Below, in pieces: positions 10,525 to 19,773 of a stretch of 64,000 nt of DNA. The translations under genes and the position numbers were made by a program. The stretch is from Polyangiaceae bacterium (GTDB taxonomy: Bacteria; Myxococcota_A; Polyangia; Polyangiales; Polyangiaceae): assembly GCA_020849655.1 (NCBI GenBank), contig JADLFU010000008.1, forward strand, positions 39,470 through 103,469, in the 5' to 3' direction. Position 1 is the stretch's first letter. Every line of letters starts with the position of its first letter. The notes beneath the pieces were generated by a model. That model saw nothing but the letters and a program-made list of their open reading frames with translations, had not been told where the DNA came from and made no database searches.

Positions 10525-12062
10525 CGACGCCGCCGCGCGACGCGCAGGACGAGCTCCAGATCGGCGCGGCCGAGCTCGCGCGTCACGACGAGCGCCGCGA
10601 GGTAGGCCGCGCCCACGATCGCCGCGAGCGCGAGCGCGACGATCTTGCCCTGCCACCCGAGCGCCGCGGGGATCGCGCCCGCGAGGCCGCCCGCTAGGAG
10701 CACCCGCGCGAGCGTCCACGGCGAGACCAGCGCGCCCGCCACCCGCCAGACCGCGACGGCGCCCGAGGCGGCGGCGACGAGCAGCGCGGCGGACGTCGCC
10801 CAGGCGGCGCGCTCGGCGAGCGCCGCGCCCTGCCCTGCGCCAGGGACGATCGCCCAGCTCGCGGCCACGACGAGGCCCGTCGCGACGGCGTTGAGCGCCA
10901 TCGACCAGCGCTCGCGGTGCAGGCTCGACAGCACCGTCGCGAACACCCCGTAGAGCGCGAACGCGCCCTGTCCGAGCGCGAGCACGCGCAGGCAGCGCCC
11001 GCCCGGCTCGGCGATCTCCGGCTTGAACGCGAGGGACAGGAGGAGCGGACCGAGCCCCGCGATGACGGCCACCATCGCGCCGCCGATCACGAGCGACAGC
11101 CGCAGGCCCGTGCGCACGTACGTCTTGACCGCCTCGGCGTCGCCGTCCGCGTGCGCCCGCGCGAGCAGCGGGAAGAGGATGAACGTCACGCTGAGGAGCA
11201 GCTGGTACGGCAGGAACGCGAACAGCTGGCACGCCCGGTACACGCCGACGGTGCGGTCGGCGGCGAGCGCCGCCTCGACCCCGAGGAGACCGTCGGCCGC
11301 GGCGCGCTCCGACGCGAAGTAGCGGAGCAGCGTGATGTCGCTCTGCATCAGCATGTTGAGGAAGAGCTGCGCGAGCGCGAGCGGCCAGAGCAGCCGCAAG
11401 TACTCGGACAGCGCCGGCCCGCCGGGCCCTCGTCGCCCGAGCCCCGCGACCGCCGCGGCGATCGGGACGATCGAGAGCGCGGCGAGCGCGAACCCCGAGA
11501 CGGCGCCGAGCGGCGCCGCGCCCGAGGACGCGAAGAGGTACGCGCCGCCGAGCATCGTCACGGTGCGCAGCGTCGCGTACCCGACGTCGAGCGCGGCCTG
11601 CGCGAGGAACCGCCGGCGGCCGTTCAGCGCGCCGACGAGCGGCGTGTACAGGCAGTACCCGAACACGATGAGCGCGGCGACGCGCGCGTGGGCGGCCACG
11701 TGCGGCGCGCCCGACGCCCGCGCGACCATCGGCGCGAACACGGCGAAGAGGCCCGCGATCGGCAGCGCGAGCGCGGCGTGGATCGACAGCGTCCGCCGCT
11801 GCGCGCCGTCGAGCTCACCGGAGCTCGCCTCCGCGACGGTGCGGCTCGTGCCCTGGATGCTGGACGAGATGACGACGTTGTCGGCGACGTTCGCGATCGC
11901 CATCACGCTCGAGTACGCGCCGTAGCCGTCCGCGCCGAGCAGCCGGCCGAGCAGCGTCTGCTGCACGAACCCGATGAGGATGAAGTACGCCTTCGCGCCC
12001 GCGATCGCGAGCCCCCCGCGGCCTGCGCTCGCCGGGGCGTCACCGGGCTTGTCGTCGCTCAT
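10521..12062 (-). CDS. Wzx-like polysaccharide flippase (MOP superfamily)
   Basis: 513 residues with about 12-14 membrane helices. The opening GLAIAGAKAYFILIGFVQQTLLGRLLGADGYGAYSSVMAI-type segment, with Gly-rich LGADGYGAY, is typical of oligosaccharide flippases, as are the paired repeats of six helices. It should move a lipid-linked glycan across the inner membrane; no glycosyltransferase cluster is next to it. The ATG at 12062 has a TATCGG box eight bases upstream (12071-12076 on the plus strand) and no Shine-Dalgarno, so the mRNA may be leaderless. The longer open frame upstream is antisense to the Cys-rich gene. Confidence 0.85.
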   Translation of the reverse strand: MSDDKPGDAPASAGRGGLAIAGAKAYFILIGFVQQTLLGRLLGADGYGAYSSVMAIANVADNVVISSSIQGTSRTVAEASSGELDGAQRRTLSIHAALALPIAGLFAVFAPMVARASGAPHVAAHARVAALIVFGYCLYTPLVGALNGRRRFLAQAALDVGYATLRTVTMLGGAYLFASSGAAPLGAVSGFALAALSIVPIAAAVAGLGRRGPGGPALSEYLRLLWPLALAQLFLNMLMQSDITLLRYFASERAAADGLLGVEAALAADRTVGVYRACQLFAFLPYQLLLSVTFILFPLLARAHADGDAEAVKTYVRTGLRLSLVIGGAMVAVIAGLGPLLLSLAFKPEIAEPGGRCLRVLALGQGAFALYGVFATVLSSLHRERWSMALNAVATGLVVAASWAIVPGAGQGAALAERAAWATSAALLVAAASGAVAVWRVAGALVSPWTLARVLLAGGLAGAIPAALGWQGKIVALALAAIVGAAYLAALVVTRELGRADLELVLRVARRRR

Positions 12063-12070
12063 CCGGCGCT

Positions 12071-12152
12071 CCGATACCCGAAACCGTCCCCTCGGGGAAA
12101 CTGTCCGACGTCGCGCGGAGGTAGCGACGCCCCCGCGACGTCCCGCTATCCT
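12071..12152. promoter_or_regulatory. Divergent promoter region with 9-bp inverted repeat
   Basis: The 96-base gap between the flippase and the Cys-repeat lipoprotein holds two -10-like boxes facing outwards: TATCGG for the flippase (12076-12071, minus) and TATCCT for the lipoprotein (12147-12152). Each ends 6-8 bases before its start codon. Between them lies a perfect 9-bp inverted repeat, GACGTCGCG (12107-12115) and CGCGACGTC (12134-12142), separated by 18 bases. This could be a shared operator; the regulator is unknown. Confidence 0.4.
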
Positions 12153-12158
12153 GCCCCC

Positions 12159-14372
12159 GTGCGCCTGCTTCGTCCCTCGCTCGCCCTCTCGCTCGTCTCG
12201 CTGTCCCTGTCCGCCGTCGCTTGCGGGTTCTCCACGGAGGGCACCGCCGCCGACGGTGACGCGCTCTCGGGCCACGCCGGCTTCGTCGGCGGCACCTCCG
12301 GCGCGGGCGGCAAGGCCCAGGGCGGGCAAGCAGGCAAGGCCCAGGGGGGCGCCGGTCAGGCGCAGGGTGGCAAGGCCCAGGCAGGAGGCGGTCAGGCACA
12401 GGGAGGAGGCGGCCAGACGCAAGGAGGCGGCGGTCAGGCGCAGGGCGGCAAGGCCCAGGGAGGAGGCGGGGCGAGCGGCCAGGGCGGCGCGGGCAAGGCG
12501 GGCGCAGGCGGCACCGCCGGCAAGGACTGCACCACGAGCGCACAGTGCGACGACGGCTCTCCGTGCACCTCGGACACCTGCGTCGCGGGGCACTGCAGCA
12601 ACCAGCCCTACCTCAACCCGTCATGCTCCGACGGCAACGCGTGCAACGGCAAGGAGCTCTGCGACGTCTCCGGCCAGTGCCTGAAGGGCACGCCGATCGC
12701 CACCTCCGACAACCAGCCGTGCACGGTCGACGTGTGCGATCCGGCGACCGGGATCGTCACGCACACCCCCGTCGACCTCGACGACGGCAACCCCTGCACC
12801 GCCGACGCGTGCGATCCGGCCACCGGCAAGATCACCCACGTCTCGATCGTCGACGACAAGAACGCCTGCACCGCCGACACCTGCGTGCCCGTGATCGGCC
12901 CCGTGCACACCGCGATCAACCCCGGCGACGGGAACCCCTGCACCATCGACACGTGCGATCCGAAGACGGGCGTCGCCAACACCGCCATCCCGAACTGCCT
13001 CGGCTGCCAGACGGACGCGGACTGCGACGACGGCAACCGCTGCCACACGCACGTCTGCGATCCGGTGAAGAAGACCTGCACCATCGCCGACAAGCCCCTC
13101 GGCGCGGCGTGCGACGACAACACGGTGTGCAACGGCGCCGAGAAGTGCGACGCGAAGGGCACGTGCAAGGTGGGGACGCCGCTGAAGATCGACGACGGCG
13201 ACGCGTGCACCGCCGACAGCTGCCACCCGGTCGACGGCGTGCGCCACGTCGCCGTGCCCGTCGACGACGGCAACGCGTGCACGGCCGACGCGTGCGACAA
13301 GGTCCTCGGCGTCACGCACACGGTCCTGTCGATCGACGACGGCAACAGCTGCACCGCCGACTCGTGCAGCAACCCGGGGGGCATCAAGCACGACCCCATT
13401 CCCGGCTGCGCGGGCTGCACCGGCGCCGGCGACTGCGCCGACAAGGTGTGCAACACCAAGGCCTGCGTCACGAAGCAGTGCGTCTACACCCCCGTCGCCG
13501 ACGGCGCGTCGTGCGCCGACGGGACAGTGTGCAACGGCGCGGAGAAGTGCCAGGCCGGCGCCTGCAAGCCGGGTGCGCCGCCCGCGGTCGACGACGCCAA
13601 CAAGTGCACGGTCGACACCTGCGACCCCGTCACGGGCGTCAAGCACACGCCCGTCGCGCTGGACGATCAGGACGTGTGCACGACGGACGCCTGCACCCCG
13701 GCGGGCGGGGTGACGCACACGCCGGTCTCGGTCGACGACGGCGACGCGTGCACGACCGACGCCTGCCACCCCACCAGCGGGCCGAGCCACACGCCCGTCG
13801 TCATCACCGACAACGATCCTTGCACCACCGACGCCTGCGACCCGGCGACCGGCGCCATCACGCACCTCGCGATCTCGGGCTGCAAGGCCTGCAGCGCGGC
13901 CAGCGACTGCGAGGACGACAACCCGTGCACCACCGACAGCTGCGAGGGCACCGGCACCTGCTTGAACGCCCCGGTCACGGTGAGCACCGCCTGCGACGAC
14001 GGCGACGCGTGCACGACGGGCGAGGCGTGCACGATGGCGGGGCTGTGCGCGGGCGGCGCGCCCGTCGTGTGCGCCGAGCCGAAGTGTGATGCTGGCGGCC
14101 TCATCACCGAGCAGTGCGGCAAGACGACGGGCTGCGTGGCGTCCACCACCTCCTGCGACACGCTGGCGTGCAACTCCACGGCCTCGCCGCAGGCGTGCTT
14201 GCTCGCGTGCACGGTCGACACCGACGCCGAGTGCGCGGACCCCGCCTCCCAGTGGTGCCAGGACGGCGTCACTTGCATCGCCAAGGGCGGGGTGGGCGCC
14301 AGCTGCACCAAGGCCATCGAGTGCACGAGCGGCCAGTGCGACCTCGGTTCGACGCCGTCCGTGTGCCTCTGA
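12159..14372 (+). CDS. Lipoprotein with Gly/Gln-rich stalk and 13 CTxDxC repeats
   Basis: 737 residues. The signal peptide ends in LSAVAC, a lipobox. A stalk of GGKAQGG-type repeats follows (about residues 45-120). The rest is a long Cys-rich array: the hexad C-T-x-D-x-C occurs 13 times, usually inside DDGNxCTADACDPxTGxxxHT units of about 23-27 residues, with a few other Cys modules between. The acidic DDGN motifs could bind calcium; the Cys probably form disulphides. Such proteins are typical of myxobacterial surfaces. The GTG start has TATCCT six bases upstream and no Shine-Dalgarno. The upstream 414 codons of open frame are antisense to the flippase and not part of the gene. Confidence 0.85.
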   Translation: MRLLRPSLALSLVSLSLSAVACGFSTEGTAADGDALSGHAGFVGGTSGAGGKAQGGQAGKAQGGAGQAQGGKAQAGGGQAQGGGGQTQGGGGQAQGGKAQGGGGASGQGGAGKAGAGGTAGKDCTTSAQCDDGSPCTSDTCVAGHCSNQPYLNPSCSDGNACNGKELCDVSGQCLKGTPIATSDNQPCTVDVCDPATGIVTHTPVDLDDGNPCTADACDPATGKITHVSIVDDKNACTADTCVPVIGPVHTAINPGDGNPCTIDTCDPKTGVANTAIPNCLGCQTDADCDDGNRCHTHVCDPVKKTCTIADKPLGAACDDNTVCNGAEKCDAKGTCKVGTPLKIDDGDACTADSCHPVDGVRHVAVPVDDGNACTADACDKVLGVTHTVLSIDDGNSCTADSCSNPGGIKHDPIPGCAGCTGAGDCADKVCNTKACVTKQCVYTPVADGASCADGTVCNGAEKCQAGACKPGAPPAVDDANKCTVDTCDPVTGVKHTPVALDDQDVCTTDACTPAGGVTHTPVSVDDGDACTTDACHPTSGPSHTPVVITDNDPCTTDACDPATGAITHLAISGCKACSAASDCEDDNPCTTDSCEGTGTCLNAPVTVSTACDDGDACTTGEACTMAGLCAGGAPVVCAEPKCDAGGLITEQCGKTTGCVASTTSCDTLACNSTASPQACLLACTVDTDAECADPASQWCQDGVTCIAKGGVGASCTKAIECTSGQCDLGSTPSVCL

Positions 14373-14375
14373 GCG

Positions 14376-15266
14376 GTGCGCCTCTCGCAGCTCCCGCCGC
14401 CTCGACCTGGAGAGCTCCTCGTCGTCGTCGGCCCGACGGCGTCGGGCAAGAGCGCGCTCGCGGTGGAGCTCGCCCTGCTCCACGACGCCGAGATCGTCGG
14501 CGCCGACAGCGTGCAGGTGTACCGGCGGTTCGACAGGGGCAGCGGCAAGCCGGGCGTCGAGGAGCTGTCGCGCGTCCGGCACCACCTCATCGACGTCGCG
14601 GACGCGAAGGCGCCGCTCGACGCCGCCGCGTTCGTCGCGCTCGCGGACGCGGCCATCGCCGACGCGCGCGGGCGCGGCAAGGCCGTCGTCGTCTGCGGCG
14701 GCAGCTTCCTCTGGGTGCGCGCGCTCCTCTTCGGCCTCGCGGACGGGCTGCCGCGCGATCAGGCCGTCCGCGAGCGGCACGAGGAGGAGGCGCGCCTGGA
14801 CGGGCGCGAGGCGCTCCACGCGCGCCTGCGGGAGGTCGATCCGGCCGCGGCGGCGCGCCTTCACCCGAACGATCTCCTGCGCGTCTCGCGCGCCCTCGAG
14901 GTGTTCGAGCTGACCGGCCGGACGCTCAGCGACGCGCAGGCCGCGCACGGGTTCACGACCGCGCGCCACGCGCACAGGCTGGTCGCGCTCGGGCGCGCGC
15001 GGGCCGAGCTCGAGCGGCGCATCTCGGAGCGCACGCGGGGGTTCCTCGCGAGCGGGCTCGTCGAGGAGGTGCGCGCGCTCGTCTCGGACGGCTATGGTGA
15101 CACCCGCGCGATGGGCTCCGTGGGGTACCGGCAGGTGAAGCAGCACGTCGACGGCGCGCTCCCGGCCGAGGCGCTCGCCGACGAGATCGATCGGGCGACG
15201 CGCGTGTTCGTCCGGCGGCAGCGCACGTGGCTCCGGGACGAGCAGGTGACCTTGGTCGAGCCATGA
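14376..15266 (+). CDS. miaA: tRNA dimethylallyltransferase MiaA
   Basis: 296 residues, normal length. The P-loop GPTASGKSALAVELA is at residues 19-33, followed by the catalytic Asp in GADSVQVYRRFD. VVCGGSFLWVRALLFG and the C-terminal SVGYRQVKQHV and RRQRTWLR motifs are also typical. It transfers a dimethylallyl group to N6 of A37 in tRNAs reading codons that begin with U. The GTG start lies three bases after the previous stop, so translation is probably coupled. Its stop overlaps the start of the next gene (ATGA at 15263). A conserved zinc-finger-like insert seen in eukaryotic forms is absent, as expected. Confidence 0.95.
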   Translation: MRLSQLPPPRPGELLVVVGPTASGKSALAVELALLHDAEIVGADSVQVYRRFDRGSGKPGVEELSRVRHHLIDVADAKAPLDAAAFVALADAAIADARGRGKAVVVCGGSFLWVRALLFGLADGLPRDQAVRERHEEEARLDGREALHARLREVDPAAAARLHPNDLLRVSRALEVFELTGRTLSDAQAAHGFTTARHAHRLVALGRARAELERRISERTRGFLASGLVEEVRALVSDGYGDTRAMGSVGYRQVKQHVDGALPAEALADEIDRATRVFVRRQRTWLRDEQVTLVEP

Positions 15267-17107
15267 CGCCGCGCTCGCTCGTCGCCGCGCTCGGGTGCGT
15301 CGTGTCGTGCGGGGGCGCAGCAGCAGAGCCCCCCGCGACGAGCGCGGGCGGCGCCGCAGGATCGAGCGGCGCGAGCGCGGGTGGAGCCGCGAGCGGGGGC
15401 GCGGCCGGTGCTGGCGCGGCCGGTGCTGGCGCAGCCGGTGCCGGGGCGGCCGGGGCGGGCGCAGCCGCTGGCGGCGCGGGAGGCGCGGCCGCGGGCGGCG
15501 CTGCTGCGGGAGGATCGGCGGGCAGCCCAGCGTCGCCCGGCAAGGACGCGCTCTCCCCTGATTTTCGCGCGTGGCTCGACGGCCACGGCTACGCGGCAGA
15601 GGACTTCGCGCGTGACGCGCTGCCCGGCGGCGCGTTCGGGGGCTGCGACGTCGGCGGCGCTCCGACGCGCGAGCCCGTGGTGCTCGTGCACGGCAACTCC
15701 GATCGCGCGCTCGGCGGGCCCGCGCACGGCTTCACCGCGACCCGGGATCACCTGCTCCTGCACGGGTATCGACCGTGCGAGCTGTACGCGACGACGTGGG
15801 GCCCGGCCGACGCGTCGCAGGCTTCGTCGCAGGACCACGCGCGCGCCACGGTGCTGCGCGTCCGCAGGTTCGTCGAGGCGGTGCTCGGCTACACCGGCGC
15901 GGCGCGCGTCGACGTCATCGCCCACTCGATGGGCGTCACGCTCGCGCGCCTCGCGATCCAGGGCGGTCCCGCCGCCGACGCGGCCGGGGCGTACGAGGTC
16001 GGCCCCGGGCTCGGCGCGCGCGTCGACGCGTTCATCGGGATCGCGGGCGCGAACCGGGGCCTGACCGCGTGCTTCTCGAGCTCGTCGCTGCCGACCTGCG
16101 GCAAGATCGCCGGGCTCTACCCGGGCGCGCTGGTCGGCGTCGCGGTCACCGGGCGCTCGAAGCTGCTCGACACGCTCGACGCCTCGCCGCACGACGAGGG
16201 CGCGCGCGTGCACTCCATCTGGTCGCCCGACGACGAGCTCATCGGGTTCGGCGGCGTGGTGTGGGGGCAGCCGACGTCGCGCATCCCCGCAGCGGACGCG
16301 GACCACCAGCTGCCGGGCCTCGGGCACCTCGCGCTGAAGGACGAGACCGTCGAGCTGCAGCGCGCGCTGCTCGAGCCGTAACGCGATCGAGAGGCCGCCG
16401 TCGGCGATCTTCGCGCCGCACGTGCCGCACTCCTCGGGCACGTGATCCTTGTGGTACGTCTCGCCGCACGACAGGCAGAGGCGCGCGTCCTCCTCGTACG
16501 TGATCGGCGCGCCGCTCTCCTTGCAGCGGCGGCCCGCGATCTGCGGCGGCGGCACCTCGACCACCTCGCCCGCGCCGCTCGGCGGCTCGCCGATCTGGCG
16601 CCGCTCGGCCTCCGTGAGCTTCACCACGTCCTCGACCCGCGAGAGCGCCTCGTCCAGGATCCACGGCGCGGCGGCCGGGTGGTCCTCGACGCGCAGCTTG
16701 ATCTCGGTGTTCTTCGCGGCGACGGTGAGCACGCCCGCCGCGAGCGAGATCTTCTTCACGTCGCACCAGTAGATGCGGCGCGCGGCGCCCGTCGCGTCGA
16801 GCTCGGCCACGCCGCCGTCGCCGACGCCGATCTCGCGCGGCGTCTCGGGGAACGTGAGCACGAGCGCGGCAAGGATGAGCGCGCCCGCGCCGAGGATGTA
16901 CGAGCCATGCGGCATCGGGCCGTCGGCGGTCGCGATGATCTGCTGACGAAACTGCGCGTACACGCCCGCGCCGAGCACCAGCGCCCCCACCGCGCCCGCG
17001 CCGAGGAACAGCTTGCGGCGACCCGTCATCACGGGCGCGAACCAGCGCTCCTGACGGACGGCGGCGGCCTTCTTCTTCTTCTTCTTCTTCTTCTCGGGCT
17101 CGCTCAT
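15092..17107 (-). CDS. Membrane protein with C-terminal zinc ribbon (no stop at expected end)
   Basis: The supported part is 17107 down to about 16380 (~243 residues). It begins with nine consecutive Lys encoded by a CTT/AAG trinucleotide run (about 17070-17097), then two membrane helices (KLFLGAGAVGALVLGAGVYA and a second at SYILGAGALILAALVLTF). A PH-like soluble region follows. The C-terminus is a zinc ribbon: RRCKESG...CLSCGETYHKDHVPEECGTCGAKI, six Cys and two His. No stop codon follows; the frame stays open to 15092 across the lipase and miaA genes on the other strand, and that tail is not credible protein. Function unknown. Confidence 0.65.
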   Translation of the reverse strand: MSEPEKKKKKKKKAAAVRQERWFAPVMTGRRKLFLGAGAVGALVLGAGVYAQFRQQIIATADGPMPHGSYILGAGALILAALVLTFPETPREIGVGDGGVAELDATGAARRIYWCDVKKISLAAGVLTVAAKNTEIKLRVEDHPAAAPWILDEALSRVEDVVKLTEAERRQIGEPPSGAGEVVEVPPPQIAGRRCKESGAPITYEEDARLCLSCGETYHKDHVPEECGTCGAKIADGGLSIALRLEQRALQLDGLVLQREVPEARQLVVRVRCGDARRRLPPHHAAEPDELVVGRPDGVHARALVVRRGVERVEQLRAPGDRDADQRARVEPGDLAAGRQRRAREARGQAPVRARDPDERVDARAEPGADLVRPGRVGGGTALDREARERDAHRVGDDVDARRAGVAEHRLDEPADAQHRGARVVLRRSLRRVGRAPRRRVQLARSIPVQEQVIPGRGEAVRGPAERAIGVAVHEHHGLARRSAADVAAPERAAGQRVTREVLCRVAVAVEPRAKIRGERVLAGRRWAARRSSRSSAARGRASRAASGCARPGRPGTGCASTGRASTGRAPARGSTRARAARSCGAARARRGGLCCCAPARHDAPERGDERARRHGSTKVTCSSRSHVRCRRTNTRVARSISSASASAGSAPSTCCFTCRYPTEPIARVSP
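15263..16381 (+). CDS. Lipoprotein alpha/beta-hydrolase (lipase-like) on an Ala/Gly stalk
   Basis: 372 residues. The lipobox is VVSC with the Cys near residue 16. Residues about 25-95 are an Ala/Gly stalk (GAGAAGAGAAG repeats). The hydrolase follows: PVVLVHGNSDRA (oxyanion-hole HG motif), nucleophile elbow IAHSMGVTLAR (Ser in AHSMG; the first position is Ala instead of the usual Gly), Asp in WSPDDELIG, and His in LPGLGHLALKD. This completes a Ser-Asp-His triad of the class 2 lipase kind; the substrate is unknown. The ATG at 15263 overlaps the miaA stop; the earlier ATG at 15227 would lie inside miaA. Confidence 0.85.
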   Translation: MTPRSLVAALGCVVSCGGAAAEPPATSAGGAAGSSGASAGGAASGGAAGAGAAGAGAAGAGAAGAGAAAGGAGGAAAGGAAAGGSAGSPASPGKDALSPDFRAWLDGHGYAAEDFARDALPGGAFGGCDVGGAPTREPVVLVHGNSDRALGGPAHGFTATRDHLLLHGYRPCELYATTWGPADASQASSQDHARATVLRVRRFVEAVLGYTGAARVDVIAHSMGVTLARLAIQGGPAADAAGAYEVGPGLGARVDAFIGIAGANRGLTACFSSSSLPTCGKIAGLYPGALVGVAVTGRSKLLDTLDASPHDEGARVHSIWSPDDELIGFGGVVWGQPTSRIPAADADHQLPGLGHLALKDETVELQRALLEP

Positions 17108-17198
17108 CGTGTCGCTCGCCCGTCTATCACGGCCAGGACGCGCCGCGTGTCGCGAACTTGGCCGCCGCGCGCCCGTGGTAGGCGTCCCGGCCGCGCCC

Positions 17199-19760
17199 AT
17201 GCACGAGTCCGAGAAGCGCCTGCCGAGGTTCCTGCACGCCCTCGGGCTGCTCCAGTTTCGCCGCCCATGGCTGCTCATCGCCGTCGCCCTCGTCTCGCTC
17301 GTCCCCGCCGCGTGGGCCGCGAGCGGCCTGACGTACAAGGAGGACTTCGCCGAGCTGTTGCCCGACAACAAGCCGAGCGTGATCGAGGCGCGCCGCGTCT
17401 CGCAGCACCTCGCCGGCGACCGCACGCTCACCGTGGTCGCCACCACGAAGACCCGCAACGACAAGGCGCTGCAGGGCTTCGTCGACGCGCTCGTGCCGCA
17501 CCTGACGGCGCTCGGCCCCGACTGGGTCGGCCGCGTCGACTCCGGCGTCAGCGCGACCAAGCAGTTCTTCGAGGACAACAAGCTCCTCTACGCGAAGACG
17601 GAGGATCTCCAGAAGGCCCACGACGAGATCCTCGAGCGCTACGACTACGAGGTCGCGAAGGCGCAGGGGCAGCTGCTCGACGACAGCGATCCGCCTCCGC
17701 CCATCACCGCCAAGTCGATCAAGCGGCGCCTGCGGGGCGAGAAGGACGCGGCCGGCAACGAGCAGCGCCACGACGACGCGCCCGCCGGCAAGGACGCGCC
17801 CCCGGGCAAGGACGCGCCCGCCGACAAGTACCCCAACGGCTACTACCAGAACCAGGACGGCACCCTCATCGCCGTGCTCGTGCGCACGAGCGTCTCCGGC
17901 ACGAAGCGCACCGAGGAGCTGAAGGCGCGCGTCGCCGAGGCCGTCGCCGCGACGCACCCCGAGCGCTTCGCCCCGGACCTCGAGGTCCACTACACCGGCG
18001 GCGTCATCACCGGCGCCGAGGAGTACAACGCCATCATCCGCGATCTCTCCGAGGTCGGCGCGGCGGGCGTCATCGGCGTCCTCCTGTCGGTGTTCCTGTT
18101 CTTCCTGCGGGTGCGCGTCGTGTTCACGATGGGGGCGACGCTGCTCGTCGGGCTGCTGTGGACGTTCGGCCTCACGCGCTTCACGATCGGCTACCTCAAC
18201 AGCGCGACCGGGTTCCTCGTCAGCATCATCGCGGGCAACGGCATCAACTACGCCATCATGTACATGGCGCGGTACATCGAGGCGCGCCGCGACGACGGCC
18301 TCGGCGTACAGGACGCCATCCTGCGCGCGCACCGCGACTCGTGGATCCCGACGCTCGCGTCGAGCGCGACGGCGATGCTCGCCTACGGGTCGCTCGCGCT
18401 CACCGATTTCCGTGGGTTCAAGCACTTCGGCGTCATCGGCGGCTACGGGATGATCCTCTGCTGGATCGTCACCTACCTCTTCACCCCGGCCATCCTCGCC
18501 GCCTCCGAGCGCGTGGTGCCCTCGTTCAAGGGCGAGGGGAAGCAGGCGACCAAGCAGCGCGGGTACTACGGCGTCGTCTTCGAGAAGCTCGCGTACGCCG
18601 CGCCGCGCACGCTGGTGGCCGCGGGTGCGGCCATGACGCTCGCGAGCCTCGCCCTGTCGGTGCAGTACTTCCGCGCCGACCCGATGGAGTACGACATGCG
18701 GAACGTCCGCAACGAGCGCACGACGAAGACCTCGGCGGGCGTGCTCTCGCAGCGGGTCGACGAGGTCGTCGGGCGGCTCGGGCAGGACGGCCTCGCCATC
18801 CTCGCGGACCGCGTCGATCAGGTGCCGCTCCTCGAGGCCGAGCTCGAGCGCCGACGCGCCGCCGCCCCGAAGGACGCGAAGCCGTTCGAGAAGGTCGTCA
18901 CGATCTACTCGCTCCTGCCGACCGACCAGGCGAAGAAGGCGACGCTCATCAACGAGATCCGCGACCGCATCCTCCGCGCGAAGCGCCGCGACTGGATCTC
19001 GGCGAAGGACTGGGCCGAGCTCGAGCCCAACCTCCCGAAGGACGCGGTCAAGCCGCTCGGCATCGTCGATCTGCCGGAGCAGGTCGCGCGCTCGTTCACC
19101 GAGAAGGACGGCACGCGCGGCCGCATCGTCTACATCGTGCCCGCCGAGCACGAGAGCGTGTGGGACGCGAAGTACCTCATCCGCTGGGCCGCGAGCTTCC
19201 GCACGACGAAGCTGCCCAGCGGGGAGATCATCCAGGGCTCGGGGCAGAGCGTGATCTTCGCCGACATGATCCAGACGATCGGCGAGGACGCACCCAAGGC
19301 GATCGTCGCGTGCTCCCTCGGGTCGATCCTGATCATCCTCGTCGCGTTCCGCGGGCACGTGCACTCGCTCGGGGTCTTCGTGCCCTGGCTGATCGGCATC
19401 GCGGGGCTCGTCGCCTTCCTCCAGCTGAAGGGCATCAAACTGAACTTTCTCAACTTCGTCGCGCTGCCCATCACGATCGGGATCGGGGCGGAGTACGCGC
19501 ACAACCTGATGCAGCGCTACCGCGTCGAGGGCCCGGAGAACCTCCACCGGGTCATCACCGAGACGGGCGGCGCGGTCGTGCTCTGCTCGCTCACCACCGC
19601 GATCGGGTACCTCGCGCTGCTGCTCTCCATCAACCGCGGCATCGTGAGCTTCGGCCTCGCGGCGGCGGCGGGCGAGGTGACCTGCGTGGTCGCGGCGGTG
19701 CTGCTCCTGCCGGCGTTCCTCGTGTGGCGCGCGGGCGCGACCCGCCCGCCGGAAAGATGA
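17199..19760 (+). CDS. MMPL/RND-family transporter
   Basis: 853 residues. Two halves each hold a large periplasmic loop followed by helices, as in RND exporters: helix 1 at about residues 23-43, then six helices around 285-450, another single helix near 475, and five around 690-840. Motifs include ITGAEEYNAIIRDL, GNGINYAIMYMARYIE and GIGAEYAHNLMQRY. A GKDAPPGKDAPADK repeat sits in the first loop (about residues 198-210). It resembles the hopanoid/lipid-exporting HpnN-like branch; the substrate is not known. The ATG at 17199 is chosen; the longer open frame begins inside the divergent gene's upstream region. Confidence 0.85.
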   Translation: MHESEKRLPRFLHALGLLQFRRPWLLIAVALVSLVPAAWAASGLTYKEDFAELLPDNKPSVIEARRVSQHLAGDRTLTVVATTKTRNDKALQGFVDALVPHLTALGPDWVGRVDSGVSATKQFFEDNKLLYAKTEDLQKAHDEILERYDYEVAKAQGQLLDDSDPPPPITAKSIKRRLRGEKDAAGNEQRHDDAPAGKDAPPGKDAPADKYPNGYYQNQDGTLIAVLVRTSVSGTKRTEELKARVAEAVAATHPERFAPDLEVHYTGGVITGAEEYNAIIRDLSEVGAAGVIGVLLSVFLFFLRVRVVFTMGATLLVGLLWTFGLTRFTIGYLNSATGFLVSIIAGNGINYAIMYMARYIEARRDDGLGVQDAILRAHRDSWIPTLASSATAMLAYGSLALTDFRGFKHFGVIGGYGMILCWIVTYLFTPAILAASERVVPSFKGEGKQATKQRGYYGVVFEKLAYAAPRTLVAAGAAMTLASLALSVQYFRADPMEYDMRNVRNERTTKTSAGVLSQRVDEVVGRLGQDGLAILADRVDQVPLLEAELERRRAAAPKDAKPFEKVVTIYSLLPTDQAKKATLINEIRDRILRAKRRDWISAKDWAELEPNLPKDAVKPLGIVDLPEQVARSFTEKDGTRGRIVYIVPAEHESVWDAKYLIRWAASFRTTKLPSGEIIQGSGQSVIFADMIQTIGEDAPKAIVACSLGSILIILVAFRGHVHSLGVFVPWLIGIAGLVAFLQLKGIKLNFLNFVALPITIGIGAEYAHNLMQRYRVEGPENLHRVITETGGAVVLCSLTTAIGYLALLLSINRGIVSFGLAAAAGEVTCVVAAVLLLPAFLVWRAGATRPPER

Positions 19761-19773
19761 TAGGTTTCGCGCC

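Noticed and set aside
12270..12500. Short tandem repeats in the lipoprotein stalk as a CRISPR or mobile element
   Set aside because: They are in frame and encode Gly/Ala/Lys/Gln repeats of a lipoprotein stalk; repeats are imperfect at the DNA level.
17070..17097. CTT trinucleotide run as a phase-variable repeat
   Set aside because: Changes in a trinucleotide run add or remove Lys but do not shift the frame, so on/off switching is not expected.
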